A DNA stretch of 64,000 nucleotides from Bosea sp. RAC05 (GTDB taxonomy: Bacteria > Pseudomonadota > Alphaproteobacteria > Rhizobiales > Beijerinckiaceae): positions 1,784,001 through 1,848,000 of the forward strand of contig NZ_CP016464.1 of the NCBI RefSeq assembly GCF_001713455.1, in the 5' to 3' direction. The position numbers and the translations under genes were made by a program. The stretch's first letter is position 1. Each line of letters opens with the position of its first letter. Shown piece after piece: positions 27,232 to 36,313 of this stretch. The notes under the pieces are model-generated. The model was given only the letters and a program-made list of their open reading frames with translations. It was not told the origin of the DNA and did no database searches.

Positions 27232-27972
27232 TCAGCCGGCGCGCTGCCCGCCGATCAGGAACTCCCGGTTGCCGTCGCCGCCCTCGATCGGCGAGGGGAT
27301 GGGCTCCCGCACCGCAAAGCCGAGTTGCTCCAGCAGGATCGCCACATCGGCGCAGACCGCCTGGTGGACGGCCTCGTCGCGCACGATGCCCTTCTTGAGC
27401 GCCGCGCGGCCGGCCTCGAATTGCGGCTTGATCAGCGCCGCGATCTGCGCGGCCGGTGCCAGCAGACCTGCCACGGCGGGCAGGACGAGACGCAGTGAGA
27501 TGAAGCTGACATCGATGGCGGCGAGCGTCGGTGCTTCCGGCAGATCGGCGGGCGTCAGGCTGCGGATGTCGCACGCCTCGAGGCTCATGACGCGCGGATC
27601 GCCGCGTAGCGAAGCGTGGAGCTGGTCCCGGCCGACATCGACGGACACGACCCGGCGCGCGCCACGCTTCAGCAGCAGGTCGGTGAAACCGCCCGTCGAG
27701 GCCCCGACATCGAGGCAGACGCGGCCGGACGGGTCGTAGCCGAAGAGGTCGAGCGCCTCGGCGAGCTTCAGCCCGCCGCGCGAGACGTAAGGATGCGGTG
27801 CCTGCGCGGTGAGGACGGCGGTGGCGGCCACCATCTCCGAGGCCTTGCGGACGGGGCGACCGTCCACCGTCACCAGCCCTGCTGCGATCGCGGCCTGGGC
27901 CCTGGCCCGGCTCTCGCACAGGCCCCGCTCGACCAGGAGCTGGTCGGCACGGCACTTCGGGGCGGCGGCCAT
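27232..27972 (-). CDS. tlyA: TlyA-family rRNA 2'-O-methyltransferase
   Basis: A 246-residue protein with an N-terminal S4 RNA-binding domain (about 6-65; RADQLLVERGLCESRARAQ) and an FtsJ-type Rossmann domain with motif I CLDVGASTGGFTDLLLKRGA (about 87-105). SRGGLKL is typical of the family. In mycobacteria TlyA methylates 16S C1409 and 23S C1920; alphaproteobacterial homologues are annotated as hemolysin A-like. The gene begins eight bases after the dxs stop on the same strand, as in most Rhizobiales genomes, so the two form an operon. Confidence 0.93.
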   Translation of the reverse strand: MAAAPKCRADQLLVERGLCESRARAQAAIAAGLVTVDGRPVRKASEMVAATAVLTAQAPHPYVSRGGLKLAEALDLFGYDPSGRVCLDVGASTGGFTDLLLKRGARRVVSVDVGRDQLHASLRGDPRVMSLEACDIRSLTPADLPEAPTLAAIDVSFISLRLVLPAVAGLLAPAAQIAALIKPQFEAGRAALKKGIVRDEAVHQAVCADVAILLEQLGFAVREPIPSPIEGGDGNREFLIGGQRAG

Positions 27973-27980
27973 GGCCCGGC

Positions 27981-29894
27981 TCAGGCCCGGCGCACGGCCG
28001 TCGCTGCGCCGAGGGCGGCTTCCACGCTCCGGACGATGCCGGCGGCGTCGAGCCCGGCGGCGGCATACATCGCGTCCGGCTTGTCGTGCTCCTGATAGAG
28101 GTCCGGCAAGGTCAGCGTCCGCACCTTGAGGCCGCGGTCGAGCGCGCCGCTGCGGGCGAGCAGATGCAGCACATGCGCGCCGAAGCCGCCGACGGAGCCT
28201 TCCTCGACGGTCACGAGGATCTCGTGCTCGCGGGCGAGCCGCAGGATCAGCGCCTCGTCAAGCGGCTTGGCGAAGCGCGCATCGGCGACGGTGGTCGAAA
28301 GCCCGCGCTGGCCGAGTTGCTCGGCCGCCAGCAGGCATTCGGCGAGACGCGTGCCCAGCGAGAGCAGCGCGACACGCGAGCCCTCGCGCACGATGCGCCC
28401 GCGACCGATCTCGAGCGGCACGCCGATGTCGGGGATCTCGACGCCGACGCCTTCCCCGCGCGGATAGCGGAAGGCGATCGGCCCCTCGTCGAAGGCCGCC
28501 GCGGTGGCGACCATATGCGTCAGCTCCGCCTCGTCGGCCGCCGCCATCACCACCATCTCCGGCAGGCAGGCGAGGTAGGCGATGTCGAAGGCGCCCGCAT
28601 GGGTCGCGCCGTCCGCGCCGACCAGCCCGGCCCGGTCCAGCGCGAAGCGCACGGGCAGCTTCTGGATCGCCACGTCATGGACGACCTGGTCATAGGCGCG
28701 CTGCAGGAAGGTCGAGTAGATCGCGCAGAACGGCTTGTAGCCCTCGGTCGCGAGACCGGCGGCGAAGGTGACTGCATGCTGCTCGGCGATGCCGACATCA
28801 AAAGTCCGCGCCGGGAACTCCTTGCCGAAGGCGTCGATGCCGGTGCCCGACGGCATCGCGGCCGTCACCGCGACGATCTTGTCATCCTCACGGGCGGCCT
28901 TGATCAGCGCATTGCCGAAGACGGAGGTGTAGCTCGGCGCATTCGCGGGCGCCTTGGCCTGCTGGCCGGTGACGGGGTCGAACTTGACCACGGCATGGTA
29001 CTTGTCCGCCGTCGCCTCGGCCGGCGCGTAGCCCTTGCCCTTTTGCGTCACGACATGGACGAGGATCGGCCCCTGGCTGGCGTCGCGCACATTGCGCAGC
29101 ACCGGCAGCAGGTGATCGAGATTGTGCCCGTCGATCGGGCCGACATAGTAGAAGCCGAGCTCCTCGAACAGCGTGCCGCCGGTCCAGAAGCCGCGCGCAT
29201 ATTCCTCGGTACGCTTGGCCTTGTCGTGGAAGAAGCGAGGCAGCCGCTCGGCCAGCTGCTTGGCGATCTCGCGGATCGAGCGATAGGTCCGGCCCGAGAC
29301 CAGGCGCGCCAGATAAGCCGACATCGCGCCGACCGGCGGGGCGATCGACATGTCGTTGTCGTTGAGGATGACGATCAGGCGCGAGCCGAGCGCGCCGGCA
29401 TTGTTCATCGCCTCATAGGCCATGCCGGCCGACATCGCCCCGTCACCGATCACGGCGATGACGTTGTTGCTGCCGCCGGCGAGGTCGCGGGCGACCGCCA
29501 TCCCCAGTCCGGCCGAGATCGAGGTCGACGAATGCGCGGCACCGAAGGGATCGTAGGCGCTCTCCGAGCGGCGGGTGAAGCCGGACAGGCCGCCGGGCTG
29601 GCGCAGCGTCCGGATGCGCTCGCGCCGGCCGGTCAGAATCTTATGGGGATAGGCCTGGTGGCCGACATCCCAGATCAGCCGGTCGCGCGGCGTGTCGAAG
29701 ACGTGGTGCAGGGCCACCGTCAGCTCGACGACGCCGAGACCGGCGCCGAGATGGCCGCCGGTCACCGAGACGGCACTGATCGTCTCCTGCCGCAGCTCTT
29801 CGGCGAGCTGGCGAAGATCGGCGTCGGGGAGCTTGCGGAGGTCCTCGGGCGTGGCGACGCGGTCGAGGATCGGCGTGTGAGGGCGCTGGGTCAC
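27981..29894 (-). CDS. dxs: 1-deoxy-D-xylulose-5-phosphate synthase
   Basis: A 637-residue thiamine-diphosphate enzyme, full length for DXS. The catalytic region shows [20 protein letters not shown], the ThDP-Mg motif [20 protein letters not shown] (about residues 146-165), and in the transketolase-like half [17 protein letters not shown]. It joins pyruvate and glyceraldehyde-3-phosphate, the first committed step of the MEP isoprenoid pathway, and also feeds thiamine and pyridoxal synthesis. The start is GTG 29894 by position and conserved N-terminus; no strong ribosome site is visible. It forms an operon with tlyA. In related genomes xseB lies upstream; here xseB is about 7 kb away. Confidence 0.96.
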   Translation of the reverse strand: MTQRPHTPILDRVATPEDLRKLPDADLRQLAEELRQETISAVSVTGGHLGAGLGVVELTVALHHVFDTPRDRLIWDVGHQAYPHKILTGRRERIRTLRQPGGLSGFTRRSESAYDPFGAAHSSTSISAGLGMAVARDLAGGSNNVIAVIGDGAMSAGMAYEAMNNAGALGSRLIVILNDNDMSIAPPVGAMSAYLARLVSGRTYRSIREIAKQLAERLPRFFHDKAKRTEEYARGFWTGGTLFEELGFYYVGPIDGHNLDHLLPVLRNVRDASQGPILVHVVTQKGKGYAPAEATADKYHAVVKFDPVTGQQAKAPANAPSYTSVFGNALIKAAREDDKIVAVTAAMPSGTGIDAFGKEFPARTFDVGIAEQHAVTFAAGLATEGYKPFCAIYSTFLQRAYDQVVHDVAIQKLPVRFALDRAGLVGADGATHAGAFDIAYLACLPEMVVMAAADEAELTHMVATAAAFDEGPIAFRYPRGEGVGVEIPDIGVPLEIGRGRIVREGSRVALLSLGTRLAECLLAAEQLGQRGLSTTVADARFAKPLDEALILRLAREHEILVTVEEGSVGGFGAHVLHLLARSGALDRGLKVRTLTLPDLYQEHDKPDAMYAAAGLDAAGIVRSVEAALGAATAVRRA

Positions 29895-30018
29895 GAGCCG
29901 GGTCTAACGCATCCCGCCGGGGTGGCACAAGGGCGGCAAGGTCGCGCAGCGGGTGCGCCACCGCCCAGGCCAGCCATCGCCACGAACCCGGCACCCCGGG
30001 TTGTGAAACATTCGTTCA

Positions 30019-30032
30019 CCATAAGGTTATGG
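30019..30032. promoter_or_regulatory. Palindromic AT-rich site in the dxs/SBP divergent spacer
   Basis: CCATAA-GG-TTATGG is a perfect 6+6 inverted repeat at 30019-30032 inside an AT-rich island (30000-30036) between dxs and the binding-protein gene at 30136. TTGTGA at 30001 may be a -35 element, but no good -10 at the right distance is seen. It could be an operator or part of a cell-cycle type site; function not established. Confidence 0.35.
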
Positions 30033-30135
30033 ATAAGCCGCGTCCGGCTGTCTGGAGCGGCGCGAATCGGCTTGTGCGGCGGCATGCAACTTGCTCCAAC
30101 GGCAGCGGGAGCGATGCGGGATCCGGGGGGAAACG

Positions 30136-31776
30136 ATGCAGCGGAGTGATGCGAGCAGGGTTGCGGGTCGGTTCATCAGGGCGCTCAAGGTCGGCCTGAT
30201 GGCCGGCCTGGTTTCGGCCGCTATGGCCGCGCCGGCGGGGGCTCAGGGCACGCTGCGCATCGCGATGACGGCCTCCGACATCCCCACCGCGACGGGCCTG
30301 CCCAACAACGGCTTCGAGGGCATGCGCTTCCTGGGCTACCCGGTCTTCGAGAGCCTGGTCCTGTGGGACCTGACGACGACCGACCGCCTGGCGCCGCTGC
30401 GTCCGGGCCTCGCCGAGCGCTGGGAGCAGGCGGCCGAAGATCCCAAGACCTGGATCTTCCATCTGCGCCGCGGCGTCACGTTCCATGACGGCACGCCCTT
30501 CGACGCCGACGCCGTGATCTGGAATTTCGAGCGCTACTTCAACAAGGATGCGCCCCAGTTCGAGGCGCCAGCGGCCGCCATCGTCCGCGCCCGGGCGACG
30601 ATCATGACGGGCTACCGGAAGATCGATGCCTCCACGGTCGCCATCACCACCAGCACGGCCGCCTCCTACTTCCCCTACATGGTCTCGCTGGTGCTGCTGA
30701 GCTCGCCCGCCTCCTTCGAGAAGGCCGGGCGCGACTGGGCGAAGACGGCGCTGCTGCCGTCCGCGGGCACCGGTCCGTTCCGGATCGCCAGCGTGGTCCC
30801 GCGCGAGCGCGTCGAACTGGTGCGCCATGACGGCTACTGGGACGCCGCCGGCAAGGCGAAGCTCGACAGGGTCGTGCTGCTGCCGATGCCGGAGGCGAAT
30901 GCCCGGCTCGCGGCGCTGCGCACCGGCCAGGTCGACTGGATCGAGGTGCCGCCGACCGACGGCATCCCGTCGTTGCGGCAGGCCGGCTTCACCATCACCA
31001 CCGGCTCCTACCCGCATGTCTGGCCCTGGCTGTTCAACATCGGCGCGACGGACAGCCCGCTGAAGGATGTCCGCGTCCGGCAGGCCCTGAACTACTGCGT
31101 CGACCGCGACGGCATCGTCGCCCTGCTGAACGGCATGGCCGAGCCAGCGGTCGGCTGGCTCAAGGCGAACGACGCCGCCTTCGGCAAACCCGCCAACCGC
31201 TACCGCTTCGACCCCGCCAAGGCGAAGGCGCTGCTGGCCGAGGCGGGCTTCGGCCCGCAGAAGCCGCTGAGCTTCAAGGTCATGATCTCGACCTCCGGCT
31301 CAGGCCAGATGGCGCCGCTGCCGATGAACGAGTTCCTCCAGGCCAGCATGAAGGAGGCCTGCGACATCCGGATCGACTTCAACGTGACGGAATGGCAGGT
31401 GCTGCTCAACAGCATGCGGGCGCAGCCGGACCAGCCTTCGCTGGGCGGATCGCTCGCGCTCAACATCAGCGGCCCCTCGACCGATCCGAGCGTGATGGCG
31501 CGCTATTTCAGCGCCGCCAGCGCCCCGCCCAACGGCTTCAACTTCCCGCAATGGAAGGATGCCGCCTTCGAGGCCGCCCTGGCCAGGCTCGCGGCGGCGA
31601 GCGACCCGCGCGTGATCCAGGAGCAGACCGCGCTCGCACATGAGCAGCTGGTGGATGACCCGCCCTGGCTGTATGTTGTCCATGATCTCAACCCGCGCGC
31701 CATGTCGAAGAGGGTCCAGGGCTTCGTCTCCCCGCAATCCTGGTTCGTCGATCTGACCCGCATCAGCATGCAGTGA
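30136..31776 (+). CDS. ABC transporter substrate-binding protein, family 5 (peptide/nickel type)
   Basis: A 546-residue periplasmic binding protein. The N-terminus is a signal peptide of Lys/Arg followed by a hydrophobic stretch and an AGAQG cleavage site (about residue 37). The SBP_bac_5 domain follows, with WIFHLRRGVTFHDGTPFDADAV, the family signature. No permease or ATPase genes lie near; an amidase begins right after its stop. It is a close paralogue of the binding protein at 46618-48207: both share GRDW, GTGPF, VPRER, LLPMPE, IVALLNG and GSGQM-x4-PMNEF. Substrate unknown; oligopeptide or amide-like is plausible given the amidase (inference). Confidence 0.9.
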   Translation: MQRSDASRVAGRFIRALKVGLMAGLVSAAMAAPAGAQGTLRIAMTASDIPTATGLPNNGFEGMRFLGYPVFESLVLWDLTTTDRLAPLRPGLAERWEQAAEDPKTWIFHLRRGVTFHDGTPFDADAVIWNFERYFNKDAPQFEAPAAAIVRARATIMTGYRKIDASTVAITTSTAASYFPYMVSLVLLSSPASFEKAGRDWAKTALLPSAGTGPFRIASVVPRERVELVRHDGYWDAAGKAKLDRVVLLPMPEANARLAALRTGQVDWIEVPPTDGIPSLRQAGFTITTGSYPHVWPWLFNIGATDSPLKDVRVRQALNYCVDRDGIVALLNGMAEPAVGWLKANDAAFGKPANRYRFDPAKAKALLAEAGFGPQKPLSFKVMISTSGSGQMAPLPMNEFLQASMKEACDIRIDFNVTEWQVLLNSMRAQPDQPSLGGSLALNISGPSTDPSVMARYFSAASAPPNGFNFPQWKDAAFEAALARLAAASDPRVIQEQTALAHEQLVDDPPWLYVVHDLNPRAMSKRVQGFVSPQSWFVDLTRISMQ

Positions 31777-31781
31777 CCCTC

Positions 31782-33194
31782 ATGGACACCGCCTCCCGCA
31801 TCAGCTCGGATCCGGCCCTGTGGCCGGCCCATGTCCTGGCGCGGGAGATCGCGGCCCGGCGGCTCTCCCCGGTCGATATCGTCGAGGCGCTGCTGGCCCG
31901 GATCGAGCGGCTCGACCCGAAGCTGCACGCCTTCGTCGACGTCTATGCCGCTGACGCGCGGCTGGCTGCCGAGGCGGCGGATAAGGCGATCCGCGCCGGC
32001 CATGCGGTCGGGCCGCTGCACGGTGTGCCTGTCGCGCTGAAGGATCTGATCGACCTCGAGGGACGCACCACCACGGGCGGCTCGGCCCATTGGCGCGGGC
32101 GCCGCTCGACCATGACCGCGACCATCGCCAGGCGCATGTTCGCCCAGGGCATGATCGTGCTCGGCAAGACGCATACGGTCGAGTTCGCCTATGGCGGCTG
32201 GGGCACCAACGAACACATGGGCACGCCCTGGAACCCCTGGGACGAGGCCGTACCGCACACGCCGGGCGGCTCCTCCAGCGGCTCCGGCGTCGCCGTTGCG
32301 GCGCGGCTGGCGCCCTGGGCGATCGGCACCGACACGGGCGGCTCGGTCAGGCTTCCGGCCGCCTTCTGCGGCATCACCGGGCTCAAGGTGACGATCGGGC
32401 GCATCCCGGTCACCGGCATCATTCCGCTCTCCGCGTCGTTCGACACGCCCGGCCCGATGGCGCGCAGCGTCGAGGATTGCGCGCTGCTCTACGACGTCCT
32501 GCAGGGGCCCGATGCCGCCGACCCGAACACCCGCGGCGTGATGCCCGAGAGCCCGATGCCGACGCTGCGGCGCGGCGTGCGCGGCCTGCGCCTCGCCCGC
32601 ATGCCGCAGCGCGACCGCGCCAGCTGCGACGCGCAGGTGCTGGCCGCCTATGACCGCTCGCTGACGACGCTGGCGGGCCTCGGTGCGGAGATCGTCGACA
32701 TCGACCTGCCCTGGACGCTGGAGCATTTCACCACGACGAGCGGCATCGTCATGGCCGAGGCCTTCTTCAACGGTGGTGCCATGGCGCAGGATCCCGCCTT
32801 GCCGCTCGACCCGGCGGTGCGCGCCCGCTTCCTCGCCGGGGCTCATTTGACGGCGCAGGACTATCTCGCCACGAAGGCATTCCAGGCCCAGGCCAAGCGC
32901 GACCTCGCCACGGCGATGGCCGACATCGACGCGCTGCTGACCCCGAGCACGGCCACCCCGGCGATCCCGCTCGACACGGTCGATCAGGATGTGATGCCCT
33001 CGCGCTTCACGCGTTTCGGCAATGTCATGGAGATGTGCGGGCTGTCGCTGCCCAACGGCTTCACCGCCTCCGGCTTGCCGCTCTCGCTGCAGATTTCCTG
33101 CCTGGGCTATCAGGAGGCGATGGCGCTGCGCATCGGCTTCGCCTTCCAGCAGGCGACGGAATACCACCTCGCCACCCCGCCCATGGTGGCCTGA
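31782..33194 (+). CDS. Amidase signature-family enzyme
   Basis: A 470-residue amidase of the AS family (GatA-like fold). The Ser-cisSer-Lys triad is visible: K87 in ALKDLIDL, the serine cluster 164-166 in HTPGGSSSGSG, and S188 in GTDTGGSVRLPA. It hydrolyses an amide bond of unknown substrate. The ATG at 31782 is used here; a GTG at 31773 overlaps the preceding TGA (GTGA), which would give translational coupling. The gene follows the family-5 binding protein without a gap and an MFS permease comes next, so the three form a likely uptake-and-hydrolysis cluster (inference). Confidence 0.92.
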   Translation: MDTASRISSDPALWPAHVLAREIAARRLSPVDIVEALLARIERLDPKLHAFVDVYAADARLAAEAADKAIRAGHAVGPLHGVPVALKDLIDLEGRTTTGGSAHWRGRRSTMTATIARRMFAQGMIVLGKTHTVEFAYGGWGTNEHMGTPWNPWDEAVPHTPGGSSSGSGVAVAARLAPWAIGTDTGGSVRLPAAFCGITGLKVTIGRIPVTGIIPLSASFDTPGPMARSVEDCALLYDVLQGPDAADPNTRGVMPESPMPTLRRGVRGLRLARMPQRDRASCDAQVLAAYDRSLTTLAGLGAEIVDIDLPWTLEHFTTTSGIVMAEAFFNGGAMAQDPALPLDPAVRARFLAGAHLTAQDYLATKAFQAQAKRDLATAMADIDALLTPSTATPAIPLDTVDQDVMPSRFTRFGNVMEMCGLSLPNGFTASGLPLSLQISCLGYQEAMALRIGFAFQQATEYHLATPPMVA

Positions 33195-33274
33195 GCGCGG
33201 GCCTCCGCAGGAAACGGGTGGGACGCGCCGGCCCTGGCTGACATCACCTGCCGACCCCTCGGCAGGAGCCCCCG

Positions 33275-34498
33275 ATGTCCTCGTCTTCCTTCCCGGCGCT
33301 GCTGCTCGCCGGCACCTTTGCCCAGTTCGCCGACCGGCTGGCACTCGACACGATCACGCTGGCGGCGACGCAAGGCGGCGCCAGCCCGCGCCTCGTCGGC
33401 CTGCTGGTCGCGGCCCAGTCGGCGGCCTGGCTCTTGGTCTCGCTCCCGGCCGGCGTGTTCTCGGACAGGCTCGCCCCGCGTGATCTCATCCGCTTCGGCG
33501 GGGGCCTGATCGCGACGGGCGCGGCGGCAGGGGCGGCTCTGCTGGCGCTCGGCCACACGGGTTGGCTGCTGGCTGCGACGAGCTTTGCCGCCGCAGCCGG
33601 TGCGGTGGTGATCGCGCTGTCGATCTTCGTGCTGATGCCGCGCACCGTTCCGATCGCCGACCTGCCGCACGCGAACGGGCGGCTCGAACTCGGCCGCGCC
33701 GTCTTCAGCCTGGCGGCGCCGCTGATCGCCGGCTGGGCGGTTTCACGCGGGCAGGGCTGGCTCGGCTTGAGCCTCTGCGCGCTCGCGGGCGTGCTGGCGC
33801 TGGCCGCAGCCTCTCGCCTCCCGGGCGAGCGCCCGCCATCGCAGCCGCGCCTGCCGCTCCACCTCGCCATCGCAGAGGGCGGCCGCTTCGTCGCGCGCCA
33901 CCCCTATCTGCGGCCGATCGCGCTCTGCGCCATCGCCTGGAACCTCGCCTTTTTCGCCTTCACCGCGATGATGGCGCCTTATGCCGCGCGCATCCTGCTG
34001 CTGGCCCCGGAGCGGATCGGCCTCGCCACGGCCGTCTATGGCGCCGGGCTGATCGCGGGCGCGGTCAGTGGCGCGACCCTCATCGCGCGTCTGCCGGTGG
34101 GGATCGTGCTCGTCTTCGGCCCGGCCTCATCCTGCCTCGGGGCCGCCCTCCTGGCGCTGGCGCCGCCCGCCTTCGGCTGGCCCGCGCTGGCGCTCGCCTT
34201 CTTCCTCTTCGGCTTCGGACCGATCCTCTGGTTCATCGCCCAGACCAGCCTGCGCCAGGCGGTGACGCCGCCGCATCTGCTCGGCCGCGTCAGCGCGACG
34301 CTGACCACGGCGATCTACGGCATGCGCCCGCTGGGCGCGCTGGCCGGCGGGCTCGCGGCCGAATACGGAGGGCTGGAGACAGCGATCGGGCTGCCGGTCC
34401 TGCTCTTCGCCCTCTCGACGCTGGCGATGCTCGCCTCGCCGATGCCGCGGCTGAAGGCGATGCCGGAGGGAGGATCGATCGTGCCGGCGCGCGGCTGA
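33275..34498 (+). CDS. Major facilitator superfamily permease
   Basis: A 407-residue hydrophobic protein with about eleven or twelve membrane helices and a loop GVFSDRLAPRDLIRFGG after helix 2 that fits MFS signature A. The helices are Ala/Leu/Gly rich; this is the 'MFS_3/enterobactin-exporter-like' type in appearance, but the substrate is unknown. ATG 33275 has an AGGAG site eight bases upstream. It follows the amidase by 80 bases on the same strand and is convergent with the antitoxin gene. Confidence 0.87.
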   Translation: MSSSSFPALLLAGTFAQFADRLALDTITLAATQGGASPRLVGLLVAAQSAAWLLVSLPAGVFSDRLAPRDLIRFGGGLIATGAAAGAALLALGHTGWLLAATSFAAAAGAVVIALSIFVLMPRTVPIADLPHANGRLELGRAVFSLAAPLIAGWAVSRGQGWLGLSLCALAGVLALAAASRLPGERPPSQPRLPLHLAIAEGGRFVARHPYLRPIALCAIAWNLAFFAFTAMMAPYAARILLLAPERIGLATAVYGAGLIAGAVSGATLIARLPVGIVLVFGPASSCLGAALLALAPPAFGWPALALAFFLFGFGPILWFIAQTSLRQAVTPPHLLGRVSATLTTAIYGMRPLGALAGGLAAEYGGLETAIGLPVLLFALSTLAMLASPMPRLKAMPEGGSIVPARG

Positions 34499-34511
34499 TC
34501 GACGTCGTCAG

Positions 34512-34820
34512 CTAGGCAGGCTTGACCCGCTCGACGCCGCTGAGCTTGAAGCCGAGCGCTTTCAGAACGGCCAGAAGCGTGCTCAGAGTCGGATTGCCCT
34601 TGGCGCTCAGGGTTCGATAGAGCGTCTCGCGCGACATTCCAGCTTCGCTGGCAAGCGTGGTCATGCCTTGGGCGCGGGCGACGATGCCGATGGCCTCTGC
34701 GATCTCGTTCGCATCACCCGAGGCGAAAGCGTCTTCGAGAAATCCCTGTGCGACGTCCGGATCGGTGACGAGTTCGGCAATGTCGAACGGGCGGGAGATG
34801 TGGTCAGGATTTGCGGGCAT
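34512..34820 (-). CDS. HigA-like antitoxin (addiction-module antidote family)
   Basis: A 102-residue protein with a Cro/C1-type helix-turn-helix: GMTTLASEAGMSRETLYRTLSA (about 52-73) is the DNA-binding motif. The N-terminal part, ISRPFDIAELVTDPDVAQGFLEDA, is conserved in the 'putative addiction module antidote' family that pairs with HigB-type killers. It should bind the toxin and repress the operon. Its start overlaps the toxin gene by 17 bases, with toxin first, the order of higBA. The palindrome at 35117-35136 is the probable operator. Confidence 0.88.
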   Translation of the reverse strand: MPANPDHISRPFDIAELVTDPDVAQGFLEDAFASGDANEIAEAIGIVARAQGMTTLASEAGMSRETLYRTLSAKGNPTLSTLLAVLKALGFKLSGVERVKPA

Positions 34821-35112
34821 GATCCCATTCCTTCAGATCGTAGACGGCTCTGGCGATATCCCTGGACTGACTTTTCTTGTCGCCTCCACCAAGGAGCAAA
34901 ATCAGGATGCCGCCACGCCTCGCATAGTAGATGCGATAGCCGGGTCCGTAGTCGATCTTGAGCTCACTGACCCCATCGCTCAGAAAGCGGCCATCGCCCG
35001 GATTACCCAGTCTGAGCCGCGACAAACGTGTCGCGATGCGGCGCTTGGCCTCTCCGTCGCGAATTTCGGCGAGCCAACGATCAAACGCGGGCAGCACCTC
35101 GAAATTCATCAT
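34804..35112 (-). CDS. HigB-like toxin (RelE/ParE superfamily killer protein)
   Basis: A 102-residue RelE/ParE-superfamily protein of the 'addiction module killer' type: FDRWLAEIRDGEAKRRIATRL at the N-terminus, VSELKIDYGPGYRIYYARR in the beta-sheet, and GGDKKSQSRDIARA at the end, all family hallmarks. These are ribosome-dependent mRNA interferases or gyrase-type inhibitors. The gene starts five bases after a near-perfect palindrome. Two ATGs (35112 and 35109) are possible. Composition is more AT-rich than nearby housekeeping genes, consistent with transfer. Confidence 0.9.
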   Translation of the reverse strand: MMNFEVLPAFDRWLAEIRDGEAKRRIATRLSRLRLGNPGDGRFLSDGVSELKIDYGPGYRIYYARRGGILILLLGGGDKKSQSRDIARAVYDLKEWDHARKS

Positions 35113-35116
35113 CGGG

Positions 35117-35136
35117 TTGTATCTTAAAAGCTACAA
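35117..35136. promoter_or_regulatory. Palindromic operator of the toxin-antitoxin operon
   Basis: TTGTATCTTAAAAGCTACAA is a palindrome with a single mismatched pair, at 35117-35136, ending five bases before the toxin ATG (minus strand). The position and symmetry fit the autoregulatory operator that a dimeric HigA-like HTH protein would bind. Confidence 0.65.
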
Positions 35137-35177
35137 AAAGGGAAGTCCTCAGCCGTGGCTACGAGCGGTCTCGGAGA

Positions 35178-36098
35178 TCATCCCTCGGGCAGCGGAATGA
35201 ACTCGGCCTCGTCGCCCGGCACCGTGTCGAAGCGCCCCGCCTTCCATTCCGCCTTGGCCTGGTCGATGCGCTCCTTCGAGGAGGAGACGAAGTTCCACCA
35301 GATGTGGCGGGGTCCGTCCATCGGCTCGCCGCCGACGATCATCAGCCGGGTCTGGTCGATGCCGAGGATCGAGATGCGGTCGCCCGGCTTGAAGATCAGC
35401 AGCTGCCCGGCGCCGAATTCGTCGCCGGCGATGTCGACCTGGCCGGAGACGATGTAGATCGCGCGCTCGTCGTAATCGGGGTCGAGCGGCAGGATCGCAC
35501 CCGGCGACAGCACGGCCTCGGCATAGAGCGCATCCCACGGAAAGCTGACGGGCGAGGTCTGGCCATAGGCCGAGCCCATGATCAGGCTGACGCGCTTGCC
35601 GCCCTCGACGATCCGCGGCAGCTCGGGCGCGGCATGGTGGATGAAGGCCGGCGCCGTCTCCTCGTGCGACTTCGGCAAGGCGAGCCAGGCCTGGATGCCG
35701 AACAGCTTCGGCGGCTTCTGGCGCTCCTCCAGCCCGGTGCGCTCGGAATGGACGATGCCGCGCCCCGCCGTCATCAGATTGACCGCGCCGGGGCGGATCG
35801 GCAGCGCGGTGCCCAGCGAATCCCGGTGCATGATCTCGCCGTCGAAGAGATAGGTCACGGTCGAGAGCCCGATATGCGGGTGCGGGCGGACATCGATCCC
35901 CTGGCCGAGCAGGAATTCCGCAGGGCCCATCTGGTCGAAGAAGATGAAGGGCCCGACCATCTTGCGCCCGACCGAGGGCAGAGCGCGGCGCACCGAGAAA
36001 CCGCCGAGATCATGCGCACGCGGCACGATGACCTGCTCGATCGCATCGCAGGAGCGGGCATCGCCCAGGACGGGGTCTTCGGCGGGAAGCTGGGACAT
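35178..36098 (-). CDS. Pirin-family protein
   Basis: A 306-residue bicupin of the pirin family. The N-terminal cupin has RRALPSVGRKMVGPFIFFDQMG and RPHPHIGLSTVTYLFDGEIMHRD, in which H-x-H and a later His bind the metal, and GRGIVHSE. Some bacterial pirins have quercetin 2,3-dioxygenase activity; others modulate pyruvate dehydrogenase. The C-terminal cupin (about 185-300) is poorer in metal ligands, as usual. The ATG at 36098 has GAGAGG six bases upstream. It lies upstream of the toxin gene but with its own control region. Confidence 0.93.
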   Translation of the reverse strand: MSQLPAEDPVLGDARSCDAIEQVIVPRAHDLGGFSVRRALPSVGRKMVGPFIFFDQMGPAEFLLGQGIDVRPHPHIGLSTVTYLFDGEIMHRDSLGTALPIRPGAVNLMTAGRGIVHSERTGLEERQKPPKLFGIQAWLALPKSHEETAPAFIHHAAPELPRIVEGGKRVSLIMGSAYGQTSPVSFPWDALYAEAVLSPGAILPLDPDYDERAIYIVSGQVDIAGDEFGAGQLLIFKPGDRISILGIDQTRLMIVGGEPMDGPRHIWWNFVSSSKERIDQAKAEWKAGRFDTVPGDEAEFIPLPEG

Positions 36099-36198
36099 GG
36101 CGAACCTCTCCGGTGATGCCGCCAGAGTGCGGGCTCGCCGGCCCACGGGCAAGCCCGCCCCGTCGGCAGGCGGGTTTCGCGGCTGATGCTCGCAAAAG

Positions 36199-36229
36199 TT
36201 GTAATTTCTATTGATGTATTCCTAAAGAT
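36199..36229 (+). promoter_or_regulatory. Weak promoter candidate before the amidase gene
   Basis: The spacer between pirin and the muramoyl amidase contains a conspicuous AT-rich patch at 36190-36235. TTGTAA (36199-36204) with TAAAGAT beginning at 36223 gives an 18-base spacing. The -10 matches only half the consensus. Confidence 0.28.
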
Positions 36230-36313
36230 GTAGTTGCCTTGCCTGGCTGCCAGCAAGGCAGTGCGGCGACGCCGATCCGCGGAGGGTCGGGTTGCAAGAT
36301 GTCGGGGGCTGCC

